Shown one piece after another: positions 45,001-55,835 of a stretch of 64,000 nt of DNA. Location: positions 29,390,241 to 29,454,240 of the forward strand of contig CM063244.1 of the NCBI GenBank assembly GCA_032158295.1, given 5' to 3'. Numbering within the stretch: position 1 is the first letter of the stretch; every line of letters begins with the position of its first letter. Position numbers and translations under genes: made by a program. Under the pieces are notes generated by a model. It searched no databases and had not been told where the DNA came from. It worked only from the letters and a program-made list of their open reading frames with translations. The stretch comes from Pycnopodia helianthoides (taxonomy: Eukaryota > Echinodermata > Asteroidea > Forcipulatida > Asteriidae).

Positions 45001-47420
45001 CCAAAAGAATCAGAACCGGTTACAACAGAAAAGTGGAACCACGGTCAAGTTTTAGTACTGGGAAGGAGACCGGGTACCTGCTGGAATCACCCAAGCCTTA
45101 CTCTAAATCATCATGTATCTAAGAGACAGTCTCAAAAGTCAAACATGCTCTAGGTGCTGGACCGGGACATTGTGCCGAACTACTAGGAGAGGTTTGCGGT
45201 GACACCATTGTAAATCTCTTTTGAGTAGTGTTGGTTCTGAAAAGAACCGGTGGTTAACGACTCAATGTTTCGATCAGTATGCTCTGATCATATTCAAGCT
45301 GAACTACAGCAACAATCCTAAATGAAGGAATAAGTGCGCTAGCGTTCTGAACGTTCCGGCTGTCCAATGGCCTGGTCCATGTATGCCGCTGGAATATTTA
45401 ACCGATCCATTTTTAACATTCCTATTGTAACGACATCTGAGACGCTCCCTAATTCAAAAGATTTTAAAACCAGATTTCAAAAGTCCATACCGATAGTAAG
45501 CTTCCATCTTCAGCTCTTGTGTCAAATTCATTATCCATGATTTCAGCAACAAAGTCCACCAACTCATCAGGCTCAATTCCATCTAAAATGTTATGGAAAA
45601 AGACAAGTCACAATAAAAAATAAATACACAAGACAAAGACATTAAAAACCTGGGACAGCCAGTAACGATGGCAAAGTAACAAGTAAAAATATTGAAAGTA
45701 AACAGAGACGGTACAATTATGAAGAAATGCCAACTTGTTAAACTCTTAATCTTTTGTAGACATTTAAATCTAGCAAGAGTGGGTGGCAAAGGCGGTTTAA
45801 AATTAGTCAGAACAGAAGGTTAAATGAGCTAAACTCCCAGAGCTTGACATTTCTGTTCACCTGAGTTTGATTTGATTTTGAGAAGGAATAAGATTACCAT
45901 GGAATGAGGATGAGGATCTTCGACTTCCTTTCCCTTGTTCCTCATCGAAACAACAAATAAAAAGCATTCATCAATATAAACTTACCATTTTCTTGGAACC
46001 AATTGTACACTGCATCCACCATCCAAGAAGCTTTTTCTCGACCGTGGATTCCACCATACCCATGATGGACTGCTAGCTGGAAAAATGAGGAGAGAGCAAA
46101 GTGCTATATTTACAAAAATGTGATGTTGTGCACCGTATGTCGTACAATGTGCTTCATTCAGAAAAGTTGTAACTTGTTGTTTTTGGCAGTGTCAAACAAA
46201 GATTGTCAAAAACTCAAATATCAATCAGGGAACGATTTCGTCTAAAATTTTTGCATAGCAAAACTGCTATGCAATTTTTTTTTATATTGCAAAGTCATAC
46301 TTTTGCATAGCACTAGTGGTCCATAAATTTTGCATAGCAAATTTAAAAATGCTTAAATATTGCATATATACAAATTTGTGAAACGTGTTAAGTTAGTGGT
46401 TTCCTGGCTGAATTCCTTGCAAACTCGTCACCCACAAATTCGGCACCAACAAACTTGGCACCAACAAACTCAGCACCTTGCAAATTCGGCACCAACAAAC
46501 TCGGCACATGCACAAATACAAATTCGGCACCCTGTCCTGCCTGTGGAAAACGGCCGATTCGCGCTGCGTGGTACAATACATCTGACATCAATTACATGGT
46601 CATGGATGTAATTTAAAACATAAAAAAATAGGTACGAAGATCAATTTGTAGTTAATTTAAAAAATGAACAACTAACTAAAAAAAAAATTGTTTTCGAGTT
46701 TGCAAGGTTCCGAGTTTGCGAGGGGCTGAAGTGTCCAGTATTCCATGGGTATTCGAAACCTACGGTGGCCAGTCACCACTCACTGGGCATGCTGGGCAGG
46801 CACTTCTTAGTTCTTGTGACTTGGCAACCATCTTTTCCGTTTTTTTTTTTTGTCTTAGCCCCATAGCAGGGCTCGAATTTGGGGGGAAAATCCACAAGAC
46901 CACAGGACTTGTATCTCAAAGTGTTTACTGGACCAGAAATAATTTTACAAGACCAGATTCAAACTGAGAAAAGACTTCCTTGCACAGTTTAATTTGCATT
47001 TAATTGAACAAGCACCAAGACATATAAGAGAAGATTGACCTCATTTGTCTTTTAGTATAATTCAAATCATTACCCAAAGTCAACATTTGAACATAATTTG
47101 TTTCTGTTCAATATGTTATAGAGTGAGGTACATGAATTGTTATTGAAGTGAAACCACAAGACCGCTGGACTTGTCCGGTCATGAGTTTACTGGCCCAATG
47201 CTAAAATCACTGGCCTCGGGCCTGCGGTCCACTGTCAAATTCGAGCCCTGCATAGTGACACTGGCAATACTTTGATTAAACTCAAATGGTTTTTCATGAT
47301 TATTGATAAATGACAAACATACACCATCTTATTTATTACCTGAAGTACTGTCCATCCATCGAAAATGCTGGAAATACTTCTGTAGAAAATTCCGAGTGGC
47401 GAGTCACTGCAGGCTGCCAT
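41984..47420 (-). CDS. TSR2: TSR2, pre-rRNA-processing / eS26 escort protein, complete, 6 exons
   Basis: TSR2 is an escort chaperone that releases ribosomal protein eS26 from its importin and delivers it to nascent 40S pre-ribosomes; it acts in the nucleus. Exons: 47420-47340, 46076-45986, 45582-45491, 43751-43620, 43071-42945, 42048-41984. All junctions are in phase, giving 195 aa (human is 191). Seen: FYRSISSIFDGWTVLQ (helix 1), LAVHHGYGGIHGREKASWMV (matches the GFGGVHSQEKAKWL core), IEPDELVDFVAEIMDNEFDT then EDGSL (matches [24 protein letters not shown]), SQRICHHFDLCKSG, and the C-terminal DDDGWTTVTKGRKK tail matching the family DGWTIVRRKK ending. The start codon sits in a CAAGATGGCAGCC YY1-like context. 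ATTAAA on the minus strand at 41946-41951 is a possible poly(A) signal. Confidence 0.94.
42945..43071 (-). CDS. TSR2: TSR2 exon 5: variable linker
   Basis: DTDDAPPHEHNLHAMMGNIE then NGFSNQEQPSKK, between TATAG and GTAATA. Poorly conserved sequence, placed by phase and splice sites. Confidence 0.85.
43620..43751 (-). CDS. TSR2: TSR2 exon 4
   Basis: ISQRICHHFDLCKSGSHAVV then QSIQEAPKASLD, aligning with VSQQLQTMFHHFQRGD. A CATTAG acceptor is chosen over a CACAG 9 bases further in because it keeps the S-Q residues. GTAACA donor. Confidence 0.88.
45491..45582 (-). CDS. TSR2: TSR2 exon 3: acidic core
   Basis: GIEPDELVDFVAEIMDNEFD then TRAEDGSLLS, the most conserved segment of the family. TTTTAG acceptor, GTATGG donor. 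Confidence 0.95.
45986..46076 (-). CDS. TSR2: TSR2 exon 2: conserved core
   Basis: LAVHHGYGGIHGREKASWMV then DAVYNWFQEN, between TTCCAG and GTAAGT; phase 0 to 1. Confidence 0.95.
46422..46530. repeat. ~14-bp degenerate tandem repeat, TSR2 intron 1
   Basis: Repeats of AAATTCGGCACC and AACAAACTCGGCACC. The fragment AACTCGTCACC.. begins it. Short open frames on both strands here are an effect of the repeat. Confidence 0.75.
47340..47420 (-). CDS. TSR2: TSR2 exon 1 (start)
   Basis: 27 codons, MAACSDSPLGIFYRSISSI then FDGWTVLQ, ending at a GTAATA donor. An upstream in-frame ATG exists at 47486, but the family N-terminus fits this one. Confidence 0.9.
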
Positions 47421-47428
47421 CTTGAATG
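47408..47428 (-). promoter_or_regulatory. YY1-like motif over the TSR2 start codon
   Basis: Minus strand TTCAAGATGGCAGCCTGC fits the CAAGATGGCGGC-type YY1 element that marks many housekeeping 5' ends. The same placement is seen at UBA3. Motif-based inference. Confidence 0.5.
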
Positions 47429-47965
47429 AAGGTAGGTTTGCTGAATGTTTACTCCAATAAGCATTTAAAGGGAACATCGCGCGCACGCAATCAGCATACT
47501 TAAATGCATGTATTATTATTTTGGTAATTCCTGGTTAAAATTATGAAAGAAACTCATCTTCTTTCTTTTTCATATTAACCGTGTTAATAAGATCTTTAAA
47601 TCAAGTTTTTTCTTAAATTTTAAATGTTGTTTTTCTGACTTTAGATCAATTGTTTTGTTTTTTCCAGTGAGTTTTCTCCTTATTTTTTGATGAGAAAATA
47701 GAATTAGCTGTTGCAAACTGCTTACCAACCAAAAGGACCTGTAGTATAAAAGCAAACAATAATAATAATACTTGGTTCTTATTTAGCAAATCCTTGTAGA
47801 TCAAGAGCTTTACAACGTTATTATCCCTATTTATCAAGCATATACGATCACCATTCCTCAACCCTTCTCAACTCCCTGGGATGGGGAGCATAAAAAATAA
47901 CAGCAAGCTGATCATAGCCCTTTCATGTTCCCATTTATACACCTGGGTTAAGAGAAGCAATTTAA

Positions 47966-48814
47966 CAGGCGCGGATCCAGGGGGAGGGGGCCCAGGGGGC
48001 GGGCCCCTGCCCCCCGGGTAAAATTTGAAAAAAGTGTGTGTGGTGTCTTTTCCCCCAGCGGCAGGATGGATTTCTTTTTTATCCTAAGCCTATCAAATTT
48101 GTTTCTTTCTGCCAAAATTAATCTTTCATGATAAGTCACTTGTAATTTGCACGATAACATAAGCGTTTGAACGTGCCTGACGTGCCAATTTGTCCTGGAT
48201 AAAATATATTTCATGTCGTTCTGGCATTCAAGTGTAAAGACTATACACTTAGCTTGAACTATATTTTTTGAATAAATATGCATAAACCAGATATTGCAGC
48301 GACCTGATCCAAACGCGAGATTTGTGGGATTGAAATTTTCTTTGACTAAAATTAGAAGATTGGTATGGATCAGAAGTGCTTAAAAAGTGTGTCTATTTCT
48401 CGGTTTCAGGCACACAGAGGCTTGATTTTTCACCCCTCAAAATGCCAAAAGCTCAGAGCTTCCGGGGGCTTCGCCCCCTGGACCCCCACCGGGGCCTCAA
48501 CCCTGGACCCCCACTATTAATGTTACAGAAAACTTTTCCAGTAAATTTAGAAGATTTATATGAATTGATTCCTATAAAAGTTTGTCTATTTCTCTTTTTT
48601 ATGCACATGGAGGCTTGATTTTTAACCCCACAGAACGCCAAAGGTCAGAGCTTCAGGGGCTTCGCCTCCTGAACCCCAACCGGGCTTCGTTCCTGACCCC
48701 ACCAGGGGCGTAAGGCCGCCCCTGGACCCCACCACTTTTTGTTTACCCTCTAAAATAAAATCCTGGTTGCACCGTTGTGCCCCCCGGTTAAAAAAAATCC
48801 TGGATCCGCCCCTG
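47966..48814. mobile_element. DNA transposon with CAGGSGCGGATCCAGG ends
   Basis: The left end CAGGCGCGGATCCAGG and the right end CCTGGATCCGCCCCTG match at 15 of 16 bases. TTTAA is present at both junctions. The interior has a ~150-bp tandem duplication (GAGGCTTGATTTTT..CAGAGCTTC, at 48418 and 48610) and no transposase. The ends resemble hAT-type elements, but the flanking repeat is 5 bases, not 8. The superfamily is uncertain. Confidence 0.75.
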
Positions 48815-49734
48815 TTTAAGGTTACGTGCCTTGTTCAAAAAGACTCAAGTGTCTTGACCTGGAATCAAATCTGCATTCCGATGAACAAAACTTCAGAACT
48901 TGAGTCTGGCCACAACGTTATAAAATAGTTCCAATCCTATTTCCATCCTTTAGATAAATACAAATAACAAACGCTGAAATAATAAGACAAAACAAAAAGT
49001 GTTGGTATTTCTTTTACTGAATTTTAGTTGCATATTGCTAACAATCCGAGACAATATTCACCACAATGTAAAGTGTATCTAAATGCTTATATTTGTGCAT
49101 GAAAATCCAACCAAAACACCTGAAATAATAAAATGAAAGCACAGTTACTGACAATTTAATTGATGTAGAAATAGCTCCCTAAGCAATGAAGCAGGTTCAA
49201 GTTTTTTTCAATAAAAAATTAATACAGTAAAATAAAAACTTCAAAAAGATTTGATCTGCATTGGTCTAAATTTCAACCCATTTTGTTATTTTGTTTATTG
49301 TTATTTATTTATTATTTATTTGTATCCAGACACGTCTAGATTTCAATCATTCACATCAATATATCAAGCTTACATACATTTAAAAACAAAATTAGATTTT
49401 GCACAGAATATCTGTTGCTTCATTACCTTTAAAAAGACCTCCTTCATAATGTTTAGCTGGTTAACCTGTATGTGTTGCTCCACACCAAGTCCAGGCACTT
49501 CCTGCCAAGGCCCAACAATTTGGTCGATTTGCTCAAACAAGAGCTTTCAAATAACACCAAATTAGGGCCTACTAAAGGTTCTTATTCTAAACATATAGAA
49601 TATATAAGACATCAAGTCACATTGATATAAAAGCTGATGTTACAGTTGTCTTCACTTTTAGATGTTTAATGGCATTCAATATTTAGAAGTGTCTGATTTT
49701 GGCATGGAGTGGCACATACCTTTTTGTTTTATGT

Positions 49735-50390
49735 CAAGTAATAAACCCAAAGGGGAACTGACTGGGTAAATTTTATATAATTTTGGGTTGAACAAAGAAA
49801 AATTGACTAGAACAGGATTGAACCAAGGTGCCGGCGCTCTACCAACCGAGCTATCTAGCCATATGTTGGCGGTCTCCCTATTTTGTCAATATCTTTGTTC
49901 GGGGGTGCCAGTCAGAAGCCATTTAAAGGAACATTACAGCATTGGTAAGAAAAAAAACTTGTAAAATATACTTTTTGATCACAGATTTACATAAAACTTA
50001 AACGGTCTAATGATGATGATAGTAGAAAACATCCCTTGAAATATTTATGTCTGAAATGCCATATTTGATGAGAAATGAATAAACTAATTTTCTGATTGGA
50101 GTTTATCGCTCAGTGAGCGTTTTATTCATTTGTTGAATCTATACGATTTCATGCAAATGTGTAATCGGGTTTTCACTATTTTCTCGTGACCCAGATGGCC
50201 AATCGATCTCAAACTTCTACAGGTTTGTCAGTTTATGTATATGGTGGATTATATAAAGTGCTTACACTGCCAGCAACTGTTTTGTTAGCAAAAACCAATT
50301 CTGTAATGTTCCTTTAACCATTAACTGCCGTGCAGCTAGGGATTACCCCCAAGTTTACGATACAACCTGGGGATCACCTTAATTAAGGGG
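49735..50390 (-). mobile_element. tRNA-derived SINE E interrupted by MITE A copy 3
   Basis: A SINE with a tRNA-like head on the minus strand (TAGCTCGGTTGGTAGAGC) is interrupted at 49923-50317 by MITE A. It resumes with CCATTAACTGCCGTGCAGCT, which in the intact copy at 58240-58440 follows AGAAGCCATAC directly. Confidence 0.8.
49923..50317 (+). mobile_element. MITE family A copy 3 (TTAA-flanked)
   Basis: Full-length, with intact inverted ends (AGGAACATTACAGCATTGG / CCAATTCTGTAATGTTCCT), and TTAA on both sides. Confidence 0.92.
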
Positions 50391-50416
50391 ATACAACTTT
50401 TTTTATTTCAAATATC

Positions 50417-50572
50417 AAGTAGTAAACCCAAAGAAAAACTGACTGGGTACATTCTAAATAATTTGGGTTGCACAAAGAAAAATTAACTAGAGAGGGATTT
50501 GAACCAACGACCTCCGAATTAACATGCCGGTGCTCTACCAACTGAGCTATCTAGACCTATGTCAACTTAAAA
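50417..50572 (-). mobile_element. tRNA-derived SINE E, partial
   Basis: Minus strand TAGATAGCTCAGTTGGTAGA then GGTTCAAATCCC, followed by the CTCTAGTTAATTTTTCTTTG family tail. Confidence 0.75.
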
Positions 50573-50697
50573 AAAAAAAGTAAACTTACTTCATAAATTC
50601 CCTTTTATCTCACAAGGATTACGTCTTGTAATTTGTATCACATTTTGTACATCTTGTATGCAATGATTGAGAAGCTAGCAAGGTTTATTACCACAAC

Positions 50698-51041
50698 TTA
50701 AAGGTATTGTACACTTTTGGTAACAGCTCAAAATCAGTGTCCACATTTTGTGTGATTAAACATATGCATGAACAAACAAACCTGTGAAAGTTTGAGCTCA
50801 ATTGGTCATCGAGGTCACGAGAAAATAGTGAAAAGAGATCTTATTCGTTTTCTGTTTTTTTACAAATTATCGCGCGCGATAATTACTATTGTTTTACTCG
50901 TTTTTCAGAAAACGATAGCATTTTAGGCAGAATATTTTAAGGAACCCTTTCTACCATTACTTACTTTAAATCATGTAAGTTATGTGTAAATCTGTGAACA
51001 TTGTGTTTTTCGATCTTACCAATAGTGTACAATACCTTTAA
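50698..51041 (-). mobile_element. MITE family B copy 2 (TTAA-flanked)
   Basis: TTAAAGGTATTGTACACTTT..GTGTACAATACCTTTAA, with inner TTATCGCGCGCGATAATT. Reverse of the copy at 30430-30790. Confidence 0.88.
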
Positions 51042-53079
51042 ACCCCTTGCTCCCTGGGCCTTTTTGCAGATGACACCGATCCTCCAATATCTTCTTTTCT
51101 TATGTCACTCCACACCAACATGTTTGGGTGTGGATAAGATTGGAAAGCCTGACCCAGTGCTAAGCACTTGCTATTTGGGCCTATTGCCAGTCTTTTTGAA
51201 TCCTTTATTTTGGCAAAGAAGATATCGAAGGATTTGGGAGGGTAAAGGTTATAATCATGTACCTCTCCTTAATATAATTTCAAAAAAGTTTAGAAGATGA
51301 AAATGTAAAATATTAAATTTGAAGGATGTTTTTAGTACTTTTCATTTTGATACTTGTTTTCAAAGAGTTTTAAACAACCTGATTTTCTTTATACTGACTA
51401 TAAGGTATTGAAAAATAATTTTATATTTCACACATTAAAGAAATTTTAAAGGTGTTTTAAATATCCAAGGTTTTAATTTCTTGAGTTTCTTTATATTGAC
51501 TATAAGGTATAGAAAAATCTTCTCATATTTCATACATTTAAAGAAATTTTCTCAAAGGTGTTTAAAATATCCAAGGTTTTCATTGCTTTTAAAAACACTG
51601 TGGAATATTTCTTTGACAAATATATATTATTTCATTTTATTGAACCTTAGTGCCCTGGCATAGTGGCATAACAGTACTAAAACAGTGGCATAATTTCACA
51701 AAACAATGAAATGTCTATGAGCACTAACTCGGACCATAGTTTGAAAAACTAAAAAAATTCTTACAAAGGATCATTCAAAAATTTGCAATTTATATAGAAT
51801 CAAATTGAAGTGAAAGTGCATAAAGTACAACAACATACAATGAATTAAATTATGTACATACATTGTTAAATCACAAGTTTAACGACAGTTTGATGGTGGT
51901 ATTAAATACCGCAGCAAGAATTAATTCCCACAGATTCAGGAGTGCTATCATTTTAAAGAAACCTATAAACCTATAATCTTTGTATTGACGTTTTTTGACC
52001 AACAGACAACACAGTCGTGGCAACTTTGTTGTGTGTGTGGAAAAGAGAAATTATGTTTCTAAAAGATGACAGCACTTTAAAAAAAACAAAACAATTAAAA
52101 CAACCAACCAAACAATACTAATAAAATTCACTTTATCATTTCATTAATGTCCTACACTAACATTTAGTATACCAAACCAGGCTCATCAGACAAGAATGTT
52201 GAAGATCAATTAAAATCACATGATCCAACAAATGTTCAACTGCAAAATTTCCAAACAAATATATACATAAATTCGATGGCTTTATCGATGTGATATTTTG
52301 CAAAATGTTGAATTCAAAGGCTTAATCCGATGCAGAATTATTAATTGTTTCGTGTCATCACTTGACCATTTATTTGAACCAAAACACACACATTTAATCA
52401 AAAGCCCTCAAGTGCCACAAAAAGTACAGGTTGCTTCAGTGGTGGTGCTACAATTACAAACTTGAAGCTTCAAAAACACGTGGTAATTTCTTAGTTAAAT
52501 AAATAAAAAATGATAATAAAAATACGGCATTTGTAAGGGGCACTTTCCTGTAAACCATTCAAAGGCGCCGGTCTAGAAGAAGCTTCAGTTAAGTTAAAGT
52601 ATTATCAAATTGTTGGGAAAGCAAGCGAGAACAAGTGTGTTTTTAGTTTCTGCTGGAAGAGAGTGATACTGTGCATTTGTCTGTGGTCTTCAGGAAGTGA
52701 ATTCCAAAGTCTTTGTGCTATGTTGGAAAAGGCCCTGTCCCTGTAACTGACCAAGTGAGTTCAGGGAACATAAGGGTAAGAACTGTAAGGGTTTCAATTA
52801 AGACATACAAAAGACAAGAATACAGAAAGGTTTGGACTATTAAATAAGTCTCTAGAAACATCACAGGTTGCAACAAATATATACTGAAGTTTGGTCTGTC
52901 GTAAAGTACAGCATCTAGGATCTACAACAATGACAACCCCTGGAACAATGTATCTGGGGAATGTAGAGAACATGAATGTTGGAATTTCACCCAGAGCAAC
53001 TCAGATTAAGCTAAAGTGCACAGTAGAATTTCGTGGGAATTGACACATCCTAGTGCTGCCAGAAACACCAGGGCAAACC

Positions 53080-53265
53080 CCTTCTCTTGGAGATAAGTGT
53101 AACTTTTTTTAATGTACATTACACAACACACGGGACCTACGGCTTAATGTCCCACCGAAGGACGAAGCAATAGTGATTAAGTGTCTTGCTTAAGGATACA
53201 GGTGTCAAGACTGGGACTTGAACCCACACTCTGCTGATCAGAAACACAAACTTTATGAAATTACG
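53080..53265. mobile_element. SINE-like element with intact insertion-free middle
   Basis: Contains CCCACCGAAGGACGAAGCAA, GATTAAGTGTCTTGCT and GGGACTTGAACCCACACTCT. It serves as the empty-site relative for MITE A copy 2. Similar tails occur at 40600, 41740, 57130 and 48840. Confidence 0.65.
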
Positions 53266-54653
53266 GACCTTCCAAACATAAGGTGGAATAAAGACTTCCG
53301 GCGGGGTGTGAACGGGATCTCAGTAATCCACAATTTAATCCCCATTCAAAAAATTAATCCACACAATTCCAATTTGAAATCTATCACTGCAGATTAATAA
53401 TCCATAAAAATTGATCAGCATTTTAATAATTTTTGTAGCACTATTGAGCATAAATATATACAAATAACATCATCAGGTATCAATAGATAAACTTGATCAA
53501 TTTTATATCATTCAAAATATAAGGCTTTTTTAAAGCAGTCATTTTCAAACTCTATACAAAGCAGCACCATTTTTACAAAATTGTTCTGTTTTTGTTCGTC
53601 AAAAAAACAACATCAGCAATGTATAATTAGTGCAGTAGCAACATGCAAATCATCTGTCTGTAGCTATGTCAACAGGGCTGCACCATTCCAAATGGGGGGG
53701 GGGGGGGTGTAGGGTTAGGGTTGAGGGTTACTCCTTTAAAGTGTTGATCTTATAGAGGAGGGGAGATCATGAAAGGGAGACTAGGGTGGAGGGCTACAGG
53801 GTTGACCCCCATAGCATATCAAGGTACTTTTCTTTTTCAGACCTCTCCAAAACACAAACCGTGCATTATGAGAACGATTGGTTTAACTTGAAGATTGGAC
53901 TTGAACTGCTGTTGACCCAATTGTTTGACCATTCAAACATGAAGCAAATTATCTTACAAAATAAAATCCATGTGACCATTCAGACGCCAACTTTTTACAA
54001 ACTCTGATATCACCCCAGCGATTTAATTTTAAAACAAAAACAAGTAATTAAATCTCTCTTGCTTATTAAATTCCCTTTTATGTAAAACTAATATGAAAGA
54101 GATTGGTCATTACTAATCTTACTTTCCTAAGTATGATAACAAACTCAAACACACTTTGTGTAAAAGCATATTTAGCATTTTTGATATTTAGCATTTTTGA
54201 TCTTTCCACAGTTGAAAGAATTGCATAATAGAAACTATTTTATTTTAACACCATCAGGAAGATAGATCAGATCTTTCTCTCTATAACTATTTTAAGAGGG
54301 GGTATGAATGCAGTTGACTAAAGTCACCTATGGTAAGGAACAGGGGGTATGAGTGCAGTCAAACTAAAGTCGCCTTTGTAAAGAAAGTGTTAAAACCCTC
54401 CCACCAGATAAAGTCAAGTATTTCTACTACTGATTAAACCCTGCGTGGTGCCATTGCATTGTTTTGAACAGTCTCTTTGTAAACAAATGTTGTGTACACC
54501 AACAATTTGATCAAAAACCTCAACAATTCCAAGTTCCCTATTGAGACCTAGCCAAATAGCATGGATATTGTCAAATTACCCAGGGTTGATGCTTTGACTT
54601 TACAAAATCCCCTCAATAACCGCCCTCTAGCAGTCCTGTAGGAATCATCAGTG

Positions 54654-54848
54654 GGGCCCAATTTCATAAAGCTGCTTAAGCACAAAAAGTAGCTAAGCAC
54701 AACAAAATTATGCTTACCAGAATATAAGGTTACCAGCCAAATTACCATGTCACATGTACAATTTGTGACTGGTATCCTGCTCATTTCTGCTTAGCAGACA
54801 ATGGTTAAGCAATATTTTCTGCTTAAGCAGCTCTATGAAATTGGGCCC
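54654..54848. mobile_element. MITE family C copy 2
   Basis: GGGCCCAATTTCATAAAGCT..AGCTCTATGAAATTGGGCCC inverted ends enclose the same core as 32479-32672 in the opposite orientation. Confidence 0.9.
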
Positions 54849-54893
54849 AGATCTCTGAACCAAGAGTTGATAGCTACTCCCGGCTGAAACCAA

Positions 54894-55080
54894 TCATGTC
54901 ATCTAGATGGCTTCCACATGGCTTGAATTTGTTGCATTGTAATGTCATCAAGATGGCTTCCACATGGCTTGAATTTGTTGCATTGTAATGTCATCAAGAT
55001 AGCTTCACATGGCTTGAATTTGTTGCATTGTAATGTCATCAAGATAGCTTCCACATGGCTTGAATTTGTTGCATTGTATA
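54894..55080. repeat. 46-bp minisatellite, 4 copies
   Basis: The unit ATGTCATCAAGATGGCTTCC + ACATGGCTTGAATTTGTTGC + ATTGTA. Copies differ by AAGATGG/AAGATAG and one lost C. Each retains a CAAGAT(G/A)GCTTC word similar to a YY1 core. Confidence 0.93.
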
Positions 55081-55429
55081 TAAAAGTGTTTACATCCCAA
55101 GGTTCAGACCATTTGAATGGTATTGTGTTCACCCGCAAAAATATGACATGCAAACCAATAATCAACCTTACTGTACAGTTGGAAACAGTGCATTGGTGTA
55201 AAAATGCAAGAAGATTCCAATGGTGCACAGCAGGGTTTTATTTTAGCATCGGCGTCTAATCTTAACTCTGCTATTAAAAGTCTCAGAACTTAAGAGAAAC
55301 CATTGACATGGTACTATTGCACATAGTCTTCCCTTTCTCTCCACCATGCAGTCCCATAAGCCTTATCAAACTTATTGATGCTAAAATATTGTCATGTGTA
55401 GGTGAAGGTTATACATCCTTGTAGGATGA

Positions 55430-55500
55430 TGAAGAAGAGGTTCGGGGAGGGGGAGGGGGAGGAGCAAGAGGGGGTGGGGGAAGAGGAAAGAGGAGGGGTG
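55430..55500. repeat. GA-rich low-complexity tract
   Basis: GGGGAGGGGGAGGGGG and related purine runs. The apparent proline-rich minus-strand frame here is downstream of the ALG12 stop and is composition-driven. Confidence 0.8.
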
Positions 55501-55609
55501 TAGGCCACTTTTGATTGCTAATCTTATCACAGTAAACCTGTGCCTCTGATTTTGATGTGCTTTTTCGCTGGGGGGCCAGCCGGGGGGACCTACAAGGAGT
55601 CACCTGATT

Positions 55610-55835
55610 TCATGTCTGATTTCTCTTTTCCATGACGTATATCTTTGGTTCCAGCTTGATGTATGGGCTTTCCCTGAGACTGATACCCGAGAAACCATGC
55701 ACGACGGCAAGGACATTGTGGGTTAGTCTGTAGGGCTGCAAGGTGCTGTTGTCGTGGTGAGACGCCCCGATGCATAGATGCGTGTAGGCCATCATGTCAC
55801 TGCTGCCTGGAGTAAGATCTTCAGTTTTATTGTAT
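55610..55835 (-). CDS. ALG12: ALG12 last exon and stop
   Basis: [37 protein letters not shown], then [14 protein letters not shown] and TGA, matching [20 protein letters not shown] and the short charged C-terminus. CTGCAG acceptor. Confidence 0.94.

Larger units (their letters stand above)
42540..45490. other. TSR2 introns 3-5: repeats
   Basis: Intron 4 (43072-43619) contains a SINE-like unit duplicated in tandem (~165 bp, 43260-43590), ending GAGCGCTATATAAGAAGCC like the copy ending at 1200. Intron 3 contains a repeat at 43915-44280 with AAAGTATACC-type inverted ends and relatives at 19.3 and 36.7 kb, and a dispersed repeat near 45190-45300 shared with 3125-3230. No other coding sequence. 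Confidence 0.5.
47421..55609. other. Spacer between TSR2 (5' end) and ALG12 (3' end)
   Basis: Holds, in order: a SINE-like repeat (47765-48935) split by a DNA transposon (47966-48814), SINE E with nested MITE A copy 3 (49735-50390), another SINE E (50417-50572), MITE B copy 2, two ~115-bp imperfect duplicates at 51360-51600, a G-run at 53694-53707 with a TTAGGG-like tract, a family C MITE, and a 46-bp minisatellite. AT-rich 48940-49730 and 51660-52560 show nothing I recognise. No gene found. Confidence 0.6.

Noticed and set aside
53690..53740. Interstitial telomere repeat (TTAGGG-like)
   Set aside because: Only two to three degenerate units next to a G-run, too little to claim a telomeric origin. 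The same applies to 37877-37910.
55409..55603. Proline-rich minus-strand open frame after ALG12
   Set aside because: Driven by a GA-rich tract in the ALG12 3' flank. The ALG12 frame already stops at 55610 at the expected C-terminus.
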